Shown here: positions 1-11,751 of the stretch, piece by piece | Layout of the letters: each line of letters opens with the position of its first letter | Position numbering within the stretch: the stretch's first letter is position 1 | NCBI GenBank assembly: GCA_029582165.1 | Contig: CM055872.1 | Location: forward strand, 2,759,582-2,823,581 | Direction of reading: 5' to 3' | Length of the DNA: 64,000 nt | Source of the DNA: Portulaca oleracea | Taxonomy: Eukaryota; Streptophyta; Magnoliopsida; Caryophyllales; Portulacaceae | Made by a program: the position numbers and the translations under genes | Notes under the pieces: generated by a model | The model's input: the letters and a program-made list of their open reading frames with translations, nothing else | Database searches by the model: none | What the model was told of the DNA's origin: nothing

Positions 1-1326
1 GTCCACTACTATTATTCTTGGATGTCAAGTTTGTATGACGTCACAATGCATTGTGTAATGATCTATGGACCTAATATCCTTGCAATTTATACTTAAAGTT
101 CACATAGACACAACTAGATGTCCACTTCATGAAATTTCAAGGCCAAGTATTAATGTGCTTGAGTCTATTGTGAGTCAATAATGTTAGTACTTTGTCCCCT
201 GTTGTTATACTTGATGTCCATGTTGATAGAACTTGATGTCCACTGCTGTTATTTTTTTAATGTCCATAACCTAAAATGATGGATGCCCCCACTCTTGACA
301 AAAGAATAAAAATATATCAAGAGCACGCACATGAGATGAGTGTACACATGCCAATTAAATGAATAAAAATATATCAAGTACACACCAATCAAATCCCGCA
401 CATGATTGGGTATAATGTATACGAAGAAACATGATGTCCACAATCAATACGCGCTTTGTCCTTTTTAGTAATACTTGATGTCCACAATCCAAACTGGATG
501 CACTTTACTATTTACAAATGAATACATGATGAAGCCCCATCCACACCGCATGCGTGATGTCCTCTTGGTAATACTTAATGTCCACAATCTAAAATGATAA
601 ATTCCTCACTCTTCACAAATGAACATTAACGACATCAATGATATGTGATGAATATATTTAACTTTGACTTTCATCACTCACATTGTGAATATCAACAAGA
701 TTATATGTGATCATCAACCCCTATATGAGTGTGCTAACTGTGGACATCAAGTATTTCTTGTGGGACATTTTGTTATTGCACATATGCGCAACCCTCGTTG
801 CTGAACCCAACCCTCACTGTCTCGGGATTTTGGGAGGATGACGGTCATGCCGAGAGGCCTCATCGGAATCGCCATGGTCAAGGGACCTCATTGGCAGTGC
901 TCATCTTGGTGTCTGTGGTCAGATTTTGTAACTTCTGTTGGCCTTCGTCGATGGTTGTCCCGGGATGGTGGTCGCAACCCTTTTCCGATCACCGTGGCAT
1001 CGTCGCCGACCCCTTTTTTCCGATGTCATTGTGTTTCCTTCGCATTAAGATTTCGCCTGGGTTTGCTGGAGGTGTTCTATATTGTATTTGATGGAAGAGA
1101 GAGAAAAGGGAAAGATGACATCTAACCAATTCCCAAAGTCATCGGTGCATTTAATTAGACATGAAGTCACGTGAAGCTAGGCAAAAAAAAGATAAATGTT
1201 GGTTGGGGGAAAATAAAAAAAAAAGATAAATGCTAGAAATTAGACAACCATAGATGGGAGATCCAATGGTCTAGATTCACAATGCTCACATGCTCTTCTA
1301 AACCCCATGCTCATTTGATCAATCCC
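1..1326. mobile_element. Palindromic 'gatgtccac' element, copy A (left side cut by the window)
   Basis: The stretch carries many copies of the motif gatgtccac, often as 'acttgatgtccac', in its left part, and a 'gtggacatcaag' near 737. It ends at about 1245-1326 with the block 'aatgctcacatgctc ... tgctcatttgatcaatccc', which is the reverse complement of the left end of the next element. Positions 25-170 align closely with 2350-2490 of copy B, showing common descent. No transposase is visible. The short reading frames at 798-1125 have no family resemblance and I treat them as chance. Confidence 0.7.
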
Positions 1327-1333
1327 CTGTGTG

Positions 1334-1382
<49 letters not shown>
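1327..1382. repeat. (TA)n-(TG)n microsatellite between two elements
   Basis: A run of about ten TA units is followed by about seventeen TG units, directly between the right end of copy A and the left end of copy B. This fits insertion of the element family into TA-rich simple sequence. Confidence 0.9.
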
Positions 1383-1385
<3 letters not shown>

Positions 1386-3297
1386 AAGTGATCATATGAG
1401 CATTGGGTTTGTGTGAGCATGTGAGCATTGGGATTTTAGACCATTAGATCTTCAATAAATGGATGAGATAAAAAATGGATTTTGTTGTTTTTTCTTAATA
1501 TTGTGCACGTGACTTAGGAAATCAGAACAACAAAAAAAAGGAAAGAGAAATGGGATTGCATTGGGAAGGTCTTAGCGTGCAAATAAGCATTTAATGAAGG
1601 AACTTAGGAAATCAAAACAAAAAGAGGAAAACAAATGTGGCAACAACATAAGATCTAGGAAGAATAAGGGTGGAGAAATAGCAACAAAGAGGACATTATA
1701 TATTTTTATTCGTTTGTGAAGAGTGAGAGCATCCATCATTTTAGAATTTGGACATTAAGTATTACCAAATATAACATCATGCATGTAAACTGTGGGCACT
1801 GAACATGGCATCCATCGTGTAGTTTTATTCATTTGTAAATAATGATGGACATTCAGTTTGGATTGTGGACATCAAATATTACTAAAAAGAACATTATATA
1901 GTTTTAATTTATTCATTTGTAGTTTTATTCATACGTATGAAGTATATCGAGTTCAGGTAAATACAGGTCGAGTGTATTTCAGGTTGGGTTAAATATAGAC
2001 GGTGTATTTCAATTTCAGGTGAGTTTCGAGTAAGATGTATATTAATAATACTTGATGTCCACTACTGTTATTCTTAATGTCCCTTGTTGTTGTGCTTGAG
2101 TGTATTGTGTGTCAACAATGTTATTCTTGATGTCCCCTATTGTAATACTTAATGTCCCCTACTATTGTACTTGATGTCCATGTCGATAATGTTTGATGTC
2201 CACTGGTGTTATTCTTGATGTCCCTTGTTATTGTGCTTGAGTGTATTGTGTGCCAATAATATAATCCTTGATGTCCCTTGTTGTAATACTTAATGTCCTC
2301 TGCTATTGTACTTATGTTGGTAATGCTTGATATCCACTACTGTTATTTTTGAATGTCTAATTTGTATGATGTTACAATGCATTGTGTAATGATCTATAAA
2401 CCTAAAGTCCTTACAATTTATACTTAAAGTTCACATAGCATAACTGGATGTCCACTTCATGTAATTTCAAAGCCAGGTATTAATGTGCATAAGTGTATTG
2501 TGAGTTCATAATGTTAATACTTGATGTCCCATGTTGTTATACTTGATGTCCATGTTGATATAATTTGATATTCACAGTTGTTATATTTTAATGCCCACAA
2601 CCTAAAATGATGGATGCCCTCACTCTTGACAAATGAATAAAAATATATCGAGTGCACGCACATGAGATGAGTGCCCACATGCCAATTAAATGAATAAAAA
2701 TATATAAGTACACGCCAATTGAGTCACCCACATGATTGCGTATAACGCATATGAATGAACATGTTGTCCACAGTCCATACGCACATTGTTCTCTTTAGTA
2801 GTATTTGATGTCCACAATCCAAACTGGATGTCCATCATTATTTACAAATGAAAAAAACTACATAATGGTTGCCCTGTCCACAGTCTACATGCGTGATGTT
2901 CTATTTGGTAATACTTAATGTCCACAGTCTAAAATGATGGATGCCCTCACTATTCACAAACGAATAAAAATACATAATGTCCTCTTTGCTGCTTTTCCTC
3001 CTCCCTTGTTATTCCTACAAGCTTATGTTGTTGTCATGCACCCATCTATTTTCCTCTTTTCGTTTTGATTTCCAAAGTTCCTTCATTAAATGCTTATTTG
3101 TACGCTGAGACCTTCCCCATGCAAACCCATTTCCTTTCCCTTTTTCTTTTTGGTTCTAATTTCCTAAGTCACGTGTACAGTATTTAAAAAAACAACAAAA
3201 TCTCTTTTTTATCTCATCCATTGATTGAGGATCCAATGGTCTAAAATCTCAATGCTCACATGCTCACACAAACCTAATGCTCATATGATCATTTCCC
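1383..3297. mobile_element. Palindromic 'gatgtccac' element, copy B (complete, about 1.9 kb)
   Basis: The left end reads GGGAAGTGATCATATGAGCA and continues through 'gtgagcatgtgagcattgggattttagaccatt' to about 1475. The right end, from about 3208, is its reverse complement and finishes 'gctcatatgatcatttccc' at 3297, giving terminal inverted repeats of roughly 90 bp. The left portion carries 'gtggacatcaa' and the rest tens of 'ttgatgtccac', so the whole element folds on itself. Both flanks are simple sequence (TG/TA on the left, tatatatata on the right). There is no coding region. It is a non-autonomous DNA element whose superfamily I cannot decide. Confidence 0.75.
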
Positions 3298-3720
3298 ATA
3301 TATATATATACATACATGTACTACTGTACTAGCAATGAACGTAGGAAAGCAAAGTGTACGTGCTTAAGCATAGACTGACACCTTAAAAGCTAACAACCCT
3401 CCATTAATATGCTAATTACATCCATAATTAATTTATAAAAGGGGAGTTAAATGCTCCAATAGCAAAAATATTTATTGTTAATTATCACTTTTACGGGAAA
3501 AATATTATTGATTTATTGAAATTGAATAAGAAAAAGCGAGGCCTCTGTTATGAATGGAGTGAAAAAGCAGAGCAAAGAGATTCTATGTGAGGAAGTGGGG
3601 GTATCCTCACAGTGCGGTTTCACATAATGGTAACAAAAGTTGTCTGCATAATGGAGGAATTTAATTGGACAATTAATCCACTAATCATATATATATATTG
3701 ATTGATTGGGGCTTGGTTTA
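3298..3720. other. Intergenic, nothing recognised
   Basis: AT-rich sequence beginning with a short TA repeat. I see no coding exon, RNA gene or complete element. Confidence 0.5.
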
Positions 3721-3905
3721 GCCTCCGGTCTTTTGTACGGTGAATTAAAATTTGAAAAAATGTCGTGAAATGTGGCGGGTTGTGGTGAAAGTTATGGTAG
3801 GTAGAATAGGTGAGAAGAGAGAAAATAAAAAAGTAGATGAAAAAAATAAAAAAATATTTTAGTAATAATTATGGTAAATTGGTGAAATGTGGTAGAATAT
3901 TTTAA
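3721..3905. mobile_element. Tourist-like MITE, left-end fragment
   Basis: It starts after TTA with 'gcctccggtcttttgtacgg' and continues with the family's internal 'gtggcgggttgtggtg' and 'gtgaggaga..gagaaaataaaa' pattern. The right inverted repeat is not recognisable. Confidence 0.5.
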
Positions 3906-5124
3906 TTAAATATATTACTCAATTAGTTCCAAATTAATTTTAAAGTTAAGTTAACAAACGAAAAAAAAAGAAAATGAAAGTGAAACCAGATATTACAAGA
4001 GATCGAAGGGAATGTTACATATGTCAAACCAAACAACCTAAAATATCTTTATTTTTAACGGACCCTGCTATATTGATGTCGAATAAAACACTTTAGAAAA
4101 TAAAATTGTCACATTTTCATTTATTCAAATAAGCATGCAAATTAACCTTTAGATCTACAATGTATACAATTCTCACACAATTAAAATAGATAGAACAAAC
4201 AGATCATAATAATTTTAGGATAAATCCAACGATGATGAGTGATTACTAATCCTAGTCTGATTTTAGTACGATTCTATCATTCTAACAAATCAACGATCTT
4301 AACATGGGTTAAAATAATTTGATGATTCTTGAATCATCAAATTAAAATTATAGTTATTGAAATTCTGCTCTACAATTCTACAATTTTATAATCCAAAATT
4401 TTCAATGCGATTCTACTATTTACATTTCGATCCACGATTCTATGTACGACCCCATAAATTCGAGTTAAAAACTCGATTCTAACGACCTTGATTAAAATTA
4501 CAATTTTAATAAGCTTGAGTACATGATTAGATGTGAGGTTAGCATAGATGAAGAGCTATTCCTTCCTAGAAGGCTAGAACCAATATGGTAATTCTATTAT
4601 TTCTATATTACACAAATTTGGGAGAAATTCCCACTACTACATTTTATATTGTCTAGAATAATTAAAAAGTAGGCATTCTTTTATAGAAAGGAGTATACGA
4701 TAAGTGTATGGACGTCCACATCCTAAAGGGACCCCTCCAAAGAAATATTTTTTTTTAAAAAAAAAAGAAATTCCCATGCAAAGTTTACGAGACAAGCAAA
4801 GCAAGAGGGGAAGGAAGACAGTGACGACTGGAGACCGATTCTTCAATGAGATGGGCCCCACTTCACATGGGCCTCTCACCTTCTTTTGTTTTTATTTTCT
4901 TTCCTACTATTTTTATTTTTAATTTTATAAAAAAATGCTTTTTATGGGAGAAAAAAGAAAAGAGAAAAATGTGGTAGGGCACTAGGGCAGAGAAAAACTT
5001 GAAACTGGTGGGCCCCTTGAAAAAGTGTAGGGTCCACCGCACCACAATTTGTCCAGCCAGCCTCTAGCTTTGGAGTATAAAATCTGTAGTAGGTTAATTG
5101 AGATTTGGGTGTTAAATTAAACAT
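3906..5124. other. Intergenic, no supported gene
   Basis: AT-rich DNA with several short overlapping frames between 4637 and 5124 on both strands. None has domain-like composition or a family match, so I annotate no gene. Confidence 0.5.
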
Positions 5125-5883
5125 CGCCCTGGTTTTTTATACTGCGGTTTCCATAGCTGTCAATTTCTGACTCGACCTGATAATCAATTCAACTAATCCA
5201 AATTTCTGCCAACACGATTTTTTCAAATAAACTCAAGATATCAACGAAAATTAGCGTCAAACCGACTACACTTTGACTTAAAAATTTAACTTTTTAAGTT
5301 TAACTTTATTAAAATTTGTTACTTTTCATTGACATTTTTAACTATTAAATTATAAGCGCAACTTATTTATTTGTTATTTCTCTTATTTAAGTTAAAATAA
5401 TTATATTAATTTATCGTTACTAGAAGATAATCATATTTTATTATGTATATTATACAAAAAATAGTATTTGGAGACCATTTTTGAAAAAGAAAAAACGGAA
5501 AAAGGTCGCAATCATAACCTGTTGGGTTGACCCGAAACCGAAATATACCGCCCGTATTTTCCCGAACCCGAAATACACCCGACCCGTATTTACCCGGACC
5601 CGATATACGGCCGACCCGAAACCGCCCGCCCGACCGAATTGACAGGTATAGCTGTTTCGCTGCGGTACTTTGTCAGAATCCACCATAACATATTATCAAT
5701 TCACCTTAATTTACCACAAATCTATCATAATCAACTTTTTCACATTTACCAATACAATTTACATTTATGAAAAATAAAACCTAGCACAATTTACCAATAG
5801 TTCACCACAATTTCACCACACCAGCCATAATTCCACCACACCGCACCGCACCATACCACAACCAGCCGTATAAAAGAACAGGG
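5125..5883. mobile_element. Tourist-like MITE split by a second element
   Basis: The outer element begins 'cgccctggttttttatactgcgg' and ends 'cagccgtataaaagaacaggg', the terminal pattern of the local Tourist-like family. Its interior is interrupted at about 5150-5665 by another repeat. Confidence 0.65.
5150..5665. mobile_element. Nested 'ctgtcaatt' element
   Basis: The left end reads 'ctgtcaatttctgactcgacc', and the right end 'cgcccgaccgaattgacag' is its approximate reverse complement. A short repeat 'atagctg' lies at both junctions. The right part carries 'gacccgtatttacccg', seen again at 1945-2030, 26494-26985 and 60890-60990, so this is a local family. Confidence 0.6.
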
Positions 5884-5917
5884 AGTTGTGAGATATTTTG
5901 GCATATTTTTACTGAAG

Positions 5918-6171
5918 CTCGGTTCGATTATACAGTGCGGTGGAATTTGAAAAAGTGTGGTGAGTTGTGGTGCGAGTTGTGGTAGGTGGGGCAGGTGAGG
6001 AGGGAGAATATAAAAAATAGAGGAGAAAAGTGAGCAGAGAGAAAAATAAGAAGATATTTTAATAATGATTATGGTAAGGTGTGGTGGAGTGTGATGAAGC
6101 GTGGTAGAATATTGAGTAGTGCGATGTGGTGCGGTACTGCACCATAAGTTATCGCATAGAAAAACGGGGCC
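5918..6171. mobile_element. Tourist-like MITE
   Basis: The left end 'ctcggttcgattatacagtgcggtgg' and right end 'cgcatagaaaaacggggcc' followed by TTA bracket the family interior 'gtggtgagttgtggtgcgag'. Confidence 0.65.
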
Positions 6172-6309
6172 TTAGTAAAATTTCACATATTCCCGTTTCA
6201 ACAAAAATCAACAATGCTCACTAATTTTGAAGGAAATAAATACATTTTTAACTTAATAATAGAAACAACATATTAATAGATATACGAATGAAAATATGAA
6301 ATATATTTA

Positions 6310-6549
6310 GGCCTTGTTCTTTTCTGCGGTATTTTTGCAGTACGGTGTGATGTGGTGTGGTGGAATTGTGGTGGGTGAATTATGGTAGTTTATTGATACG
6401 TGAGGTAGGTGAGAAGAGAGAATGTAAAAAGTAGAGGAGAAAAGTGAGGATAGAGAAAAGTAATGATTTGTAGTAAAGTTTGGTGAGTTGTGGCAGACTG
6501 CGGTATGCTGTGATACCGCAGTTTGCCAACTGCAGAAAAGAACAGGGCA
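6310..6549. mobile_element. Tourist-like MITE (240 bp, intact ends)
   Basis: The sequence TTA | GGCCTTGTTCTTTTCTGCGG ... CTGCAGAAAAGAACAGGGC(a) | TTA has good terminal inverted repeats and a 3-bp TTA target duplication. This is the known signature of PIF/Harbinger-type Tourist MITEs. The interior is the 'gtgatgtggtgtggtggaattgtggtg' type shared by about a dozen copies here. Confidence 0.85.
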
Positions 6550-6552
6550 TTA

Positions 6553-6747
6553 GGCCTTGTTCTTTATATTGATAATTGTTTCTAATTCATTCCAATTCAA
6601 CTAATCCAATCCAATTCAAATCTTATACAATTCTCAAAAATAATATTCTCTCTAAAAACACAATTCTCCAAAAAATATCGTAATTTATCCAATCAAATCA
6701 AATTCAATCCATCCAAACCACCTTTTATCCAATCTAAAGAACATGCC
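6553..6747. mobile_element. Tourist-like MITE, second subfamily, abutting the previous one
   Basis: It starts immediately after the TTA at 6550-6552 that also ends the preceding element, with GGCCTTGTTCTTTATATTG, and finishes 'aaagaacatgcc' before TTA at 6748-6750. The interior ('aattcaactaatccaatcc', 'attctctctaaaaacacaattctcc') differs from the first subfamily and recurs at 11595-11751 and 21691-21882. Confidence 0.75.
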
Positions 6748-6749
6748 TT

Positions 6750-7000
6750 AAATACGAGGACTAAAATCCAATTTTTCTCGCAAAAAATGGGGAAAAGTGA
6801 AAAACACACGGGCGAGGAGAAAGTACGAAGCATCCATGTGCAACACTGAAAGTTTGAGAGCATTATAAATTATTTTCATCTTTCTATGTCCTTTTATTTG
6901 TCTTCTTACACATCTCCCCTTTCCCCCCTTTCCCCTGTCTTTACTCTAATTATCCAACCCCTTCCTTAGGGGAAACCCAACAATATAATTGTACTCGCCG
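6750..7000. other. Intergenic, nothing recognised
   Basis: AT-rich sequence without a supported feature. Confidence 0.4.
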
Positions 7001-7307
7001 ACCTACATATTCTTTTATGCGGTTGTTAAGATATATATAGAAATGATGCAGTGTGATAAAATTGTGAAAGTGCAATTGTGTGTAGAATGATATAATGAAA
7101 TTTGTGAAAAAATGTGGTTGATGTGGTAGATGAGGAGAGAATGTGAAAAATAGAGGGAAAGAGTAAAAAGAGAGAGGAAAGTAAGAAGATATATTGATAA
7201 TGATTGTGGTGAAGTGTGATATGATATGGTAAACTGTTGTAGAATATTGAGTGGTATGGTGAGTTGTGGTACTGCACTACACTGTACTGCACAAAAGAAC
7301 CGGACCT
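7001..7307. mobile_element. Tourist-like MITE
   Basis: Ends 'tattcttttatgcggttg' and 'gtactgcacaaaagaaccgg' surround the family interior ('gatgtggtagatgaggagagaatgtgaaaaatagagg'). The overlapping minus-strand reading frames here are low-complexity translations of the element, not genes. Confidence 0.65.
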
Positions 7308-8413
7308 CAGTTGGATTTGTGTTCAACATAGCAAGGCCTACATAGGATAGGTTGATTTGTAGTGATAATTTGGAAGAATTTGACAAGAGCCGTCATGATT
7401 GTCCAATTGAGGAAGTCGGTAAGTTGTGGAGATTAGTAACACTTTGAGCATGAAAGTTATTAATGACCAAACACTAGCAATGAAGTATTATGAGAAAAAA
7501 ATTGTGAAAAGTAAGCAAGATAGGGACGAATGAGAGATCTTCAAGAGCGCAACAAAATGGACTTGGACATATAGTTGGTGTTGTGAGAAGATGCTTCAGA
7601 CACTCTTATCAAAAGTGCCAAGCTTCTAATAACACTATCTGTTGCTGATTTTTGCTAATTTTTACTTATTGTTACTTCGTTGTTATACATAATAAATTTA
7701 CATCTAAACAAAATATAGATTTTATCGCCTCTTTTAAGCTTCAAGTAATTCAAAAAAAGTGTGAATATCAAAATCTATACAAGAATAAAAAAGCATGTAA
7801 ATAGGATCATTAGATTACATAGCTCTTTTCTCAACCTATAGAACTTTATGACGTTAGCTCTTTTTTCAGGCTGTTAAACTTGATGGTGGTTACTCATACG
7901 GAAACTTATGATACGTTGGCCAATAAATATAAAGGAGATAGATTTTGAGGTGGCCAATAAAAAGCCTTAATTTAAGAGGAGATAGAGAGAGAGACACACA
8001 TGTGGATTAGGATGCATTTATTTCAATCATTCTGGCTCTTCTTTTCAAGTCTTTCTCTTCTTTTCATTTTACTCACTACACCACTCTTCTCTCTTTTCAC
8101 CGTTTATCTTTCTGTCCCCTCTTCTTTTAGTACACCATATTTAAAGAAAAAAAATATACTATATTAACTGTCATTTTTTAAAATCGTGCAGTTAAATTTC
8201 AAAAATTTCGATCATAAATTTCTTAATATATACAATGAGATGCTATATAAAATTATCACCATTAAATTCGTAACGAAAAATACTATCATTAAAGTATAAT
8301 ATTACAATTGCTAGTCACATGTTATGTAAGAAATTATCAATCAAAGAAAGATATTAGAGACCGTGAAAGTCAAAATTATGACAATTAATATGGAATGGAG
8401 GGAGTACTAGTAA
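7308..8413. other. Intergenic; Stowaway right end near 8390-8404
   Basis: No gene seen. 'ttaatatggaatggagggag' before TA at 8405-8406 is a typical Stowaway right terminus; the matching left end is not evident. Confidence 0.45.
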
Positions 8414-8498
8414 GGCCCTATTCTTTTGTGCGGTATTCTGCGCTATGACTCCATATGATGTGGTGAAATTGTGGCGGATTATTGGTATGTTGTGGTGA

Positions 8499-8532
<34 letters not shown>

Positions 8533-8861
8533 AACTGATCATATGAGCATGGGTCTTTCGTGAGCATGTGAGCATAATTGGATTTCTGGTGGACATCCAG
8601 TATTATTGTTGTGGACATTAGTTATGAAATGTGGACATCACGTATTGTTTTCTTGGACATTAAGTACGAAGGTCAAATATCAACATTCAATCCTTGCCAA
8701 GCAAAATCTTTATTTACCTTTGCATATTTGATGTCCACAAAAACAATAGTTGATGTCCACCTCTCATACTTGATGTCCACAAAAATACCTCTTGATGTCC
8801 GCTAAATATCCAGCCATGCTCACATGCTCACCAAAGAGCCATGCTCATATGATCAGTTCCC

Positions 8862-8900
<39 letters not shown>

Positions 8901-9033
8901 GTTGGTAATTGTGAAAAAATAATTTGGGGTGGATTGTGGTGAATTGTGGTAAAATGATATTTTTTAGTGGGTTGTGGCAAACTGCGGTAGGCTGTGATAA
9001 CGCAGTTTGTCAACCGTAGAAAAGAACAGGGCC
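8414..9033. mobile_element. Tourist-like MITE carrying a nested element
   Basis: TAA | GGCCCTATTCTTTTGTGCGG ... CCGTAGAAAAGAACAGGGCC | TAA is a 620-bp composite. Its TA-repeat centre contains a complete small 'gatgtccac' element at 8530-8861. Confidence 0.8.
8530..8861. mobile_element. Palindromic 'gatgtccac' element, small nested copy (332 bp)
   Basis: GGGAACTGATCATATGAGCA at the left and its reverse complement at the right end form about 45-bp inverted repeats. The left half carries 'gtggacat', the right half 'ttgatgtccac', so the copy is an imperfect hairpin. It sits inside a (TA)n tract: TA repeats at about 8501-8529 and 8862-8897. Confidence 0.85.
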
Positions 9034-9593
9034 TAAGTCATTCAGAATTGATCTTAGCTAAACTCTTCTGGGTTTTGGACATTTGTAAAAATATAATTAA
9101 CATTTAAGTGTAGTAGGATCATCAAATGGATACGGTTGAGTGCAAATAGAAAAAAAGTAAGTGAGAGCAGTTTGAAATATTTAAACTAGTAGTATAGTCA
9201 GCTAATGATCAGTTCACGTTGTCTTCGGGTCAATTAAATTTGGTTTGGTTCGTATGTGTATAGGTTCGGGTTAACTTCGAGTGAGTTTTATTTGGATTGA
9301 TTTGGCTAAAAATAAGATATTGAAATTTGGTTTGATTTGGGTCACTTAGGCGTAGATCTTAATCGAGTCTTTTTTTCAGAGTGCGTCTGAATCGATTTTA
9401 GGTTGGGTTTTTTAGGGTTCAGGCCAAAGTTGAATCATTGATTTTGGTGTCGATTCGAGCCCAGATTCAATATTTTGATTCACGTTTCTGATCTCGGATC
9501 AGTTTTGCCAGTTCTATATAAATGTAGCCTAAATATGGAAAAAATGTTTAATTATAAAAAGGAGTTGTTAAATAGGAGTAAATTTTCTATATA
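9034..9593. other. Intergenic with a degenerate hAT-like repeat
   Basis: About 9190-9520 holds 'ggttcgg..gttcg..ggtttggtt' sequence of the sort seen in the hAT-like elements at 33805 and 42313, without clear ends. No gene. Confidence 0.35.
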
Positions 9594-9828
9594 GCCCCGT
9601 TTTTTATATGGTTGGTTGCGGTTGATTGCTGTACGATGTGGTGGAAACTTGAAAATTGTGGGAGGTTGGGGAAAGTTGTGGTGCAGTGGAATGTAGAAGA
9701 TTGTATATGGAATGTTGTGGTGTAAATAATTGTAAGTGAGTTGGTAATTATGGTGGGTTGCGGTAGAATATGGAAAGTTATGGTGCGATTGGAACCACAA
9801 CCAACCAACCGCATAAAAGAACAAGACC
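9594..9828. mobile_element. Tourist-like MITE
   Basis: 'gccccgttttttatatggttgg' and 'ccaaccgcataaaagaacaagacc' are the ends; TTA follows. The interior is 'gtggtg..gttgtgg' repeated. Confidence 0.7.
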
Positions 9829-9959
9829 TTAAGTTTAAGTTTTCTTATAATTTTTTGAATCCAGTAGACTCATTTTATTTTGAGAAGACATAAGTACTAA
9901 TATCTCTTATAGATGGAGACCCGCATATCGTCCAAAAAATACAAAGTTATATGATTTTA

Positions 9960-10046
9960 CTCCCTCCATTCCATATTTAATTGTAATTCCTTTGACTTTT
10001 ATAATCTCCAATATCATTCTTTAATTAATAATATGGAATAGAAGAG
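9960..10046. mobile_element. Stowaway MITE (87 bp)
   Basis: TA | CTCCCTCCATTCCATATT ... AATATGGAATAGAAGAG | TA. The left inverted repeat is the canonical Stowaway sequence; the right is degenerate. The TA target duplication is present. Confidence 0.75.
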
Positions 10047-10244
10047 TAACTATTTTCCTTTGAAAAAAATTGGTTTAAGAAATACCTTCACATAAATTTT
10101 CACTTTTCGTGAATCTTAAAATTTTTAAAAAATTAAAGGTTTAATTGTTTAAAGTCCACTTATGAGTGTTGCGTGGGGCCATTGTGAAAGCTTCCCCCAA
10201 ATTTTCCATAGAAATTGAAGCCGTGCTTAATGACCTCAGAACGA

Positions 10245-10509
10245 TGTCCTCTTTTATGCGGTATTCTGCGATATAGTACGGTATGATGTGGTGAAATTGT
10301 AGCGGATTGTGATGTAATTGTGAGGGGTTATTGGTATGTTGTGGTGCGTTTTTCGTATATATATATAAATATTGTATTGGTAATTGTGAAAAAGTAATTT
10401 GTGGTGGATTGTGTTAAATTATGGTAGAATGGTATTTTGTGGTGGGTTGTAGCAAACTGCGGTAAGTTGTGACACCGCAGTTTGCCAACCGTAGAAAAGA
10501 ACAGGGCCT
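10245..10509. mobile_element. Tourist-like MITE
   Basis: Starts near 'gtcctcttttatgcggtattctgcg' and ends 'ccaaccgtagaaaagaacagggcc'. Very similar to the copy at 8414-9033 without its nested insert. Confidence 0.7.
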
Positions 10510-10576
10510 GAGTAGTGACATGATAAGCTCGCATTTACACTTACACTCTACAGGAACCCAAGCCTAAGTTTTTCAT

Positions 10577-10975
10577 TAATGGAGTATTTGGTTGAGCAAT
10601 TTTCTAGGAAATTTTTTTAACTTTCCCAAATTTATAAAAGTTTCCCATATTTAGTTACAAAATAAGAATAAGAAAATTTGTGGTGAGTCCCAATATTTTC
10701 CCATGTTAGATGGAAAAATGTTTCACGTGAGAGGGCTGGTAAAGGGGAAGTATTTTAATCAAACTCCCCAAAATACCCCCAAAAATTATTTTATAAATAA
10801 ATAAATGAGGGTAATTTAGATATTTTAATAAACTTTCCTACAAATTTCCCTATAATTTCAAATGTAAACCAAACACTGTGAAATATTATTTCCCATGAAA
10901 AACTTTTCCAGTAAAAACTTTCTCGAAGAAAACTTTTTTAAGAAATATATTCGTGGAAAAGAAACAAACACACCA
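10577..10975. repeat. 'tttccc' repeat family, copy 1
   Basis: Begins 'tatttggttgagcaattttc', ends 'gaaaagaaacaaacacacca' and carries internal 'aatgtaaaccaaacactgtgaaatattatttccc'. The same arrangement recurs at about 24556-24955. Ends are roughly complementary (ttggttg / caaac), suggesting a MITE of undetermined type. Confidence 0.5.
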
Positions 10976-11594
10976 TAAGTGTTTTCCGTCAATTGACATC
11001 ATTAGGTGAGAGCTACGTACAGGGCTCTAATTGAACTGAGTAGATTTGCAGGTTATTTAGGCTCGACTCATTAAATTTTCTTCTGTTTTTTTCATGGAGC
11101 AGTAGGTTGCCTACAATTTCTAAATTTAAATTAAATGAAACTAGTCTCTCTAAATTGTAAAATTTAAAAGTAAAAATGCTACATTTAATTCCTTCATACC
11201 GTATCTAGATGAGGTCTCAAAATATCAATTTTGCTTTTTGCATTGTAATGTGTTTTGAATGGAAGTTTTAATTATACTCAGCGAATGAAAAAATCTTGGT
11301 GCAAAGCCCGCTATTTTACACCATAATTCATTTAAAATTTTACCAAGGGAGCCAACCATAGTCTAAAATAGACAGTAAAGTTTTAAATGAAAAACATAGG
11401 AAACAAAAAGAAAGCATTTATTTGGCAAGGTATCCTATTTTAGGAATATCCTTTTTCCTTGCGTTATAGGGGCTTAGAACTATGAGTGACTTCATAAATA
11501 ATCCAATCCCCTCAAAATCTTCTTTCATGAGGCTCAATACTCTGTTCCTTTCAAACATTTGTCCTGTCTTTTTCTTTTTTTCGTGAGTGATTAA
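10976..11594. other. Intergenic, nothing recognised
   Basis: AT-rich, no supported exon or element. Confidence 0.4.
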
Positions 11595-11751
11595 GGTCAT
11601 GTTCGTTAGTTAGATTGGATATAACTCTCCCAACTTATCAAACATATGCAAACTTAACACAATTCTCTAAAAAAACATCAACTCTAAAAACACAATTCCT
11701 CAAAAAAAACATCATAACTTATCCATCCAAACCTAACCAAAGAACATGGCA
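11595..11751. mobile_element. Tourist-like MITE, second subfamily
   Basis: TAA | GGTCATGTTCGTTAGTTAG ... CCAAAGAACATGGCA | TAA, with 'gattggatataactctc' and 'cacaattcctcaaaaaaaacatc' inside, as in the copy at 21691. Confidence 0.7.

Noticed and set aside
798..1125. Two overlapping plus-strand frames of about 95 codons
   Set aside because: They overlap in different frames, lie inside a repetitive element and show no domain or family resemblance.
1240..1428. Minus-strand frame with His-Thr and Tyr-Ile repeats
   Set aside because: It translates the TG and TA microsatellite.
1..3297. Reading the 'gatgtccac' array as a CRISPR array or a satellite
   Set aside because: Spacing is irregular, orientation flips across the element, and the genome is a plant nuclear one; inverted ends mark a transposable element instead.
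7015..7386. Minus-strand frame of 123 codons rich in Tyr, Ser, His and Phe
   Set aside because: It is a translation of the low-complexity interior of a Tourist-like MITE; the same type of peptide appears over other copies (15235, 28837, 31993).
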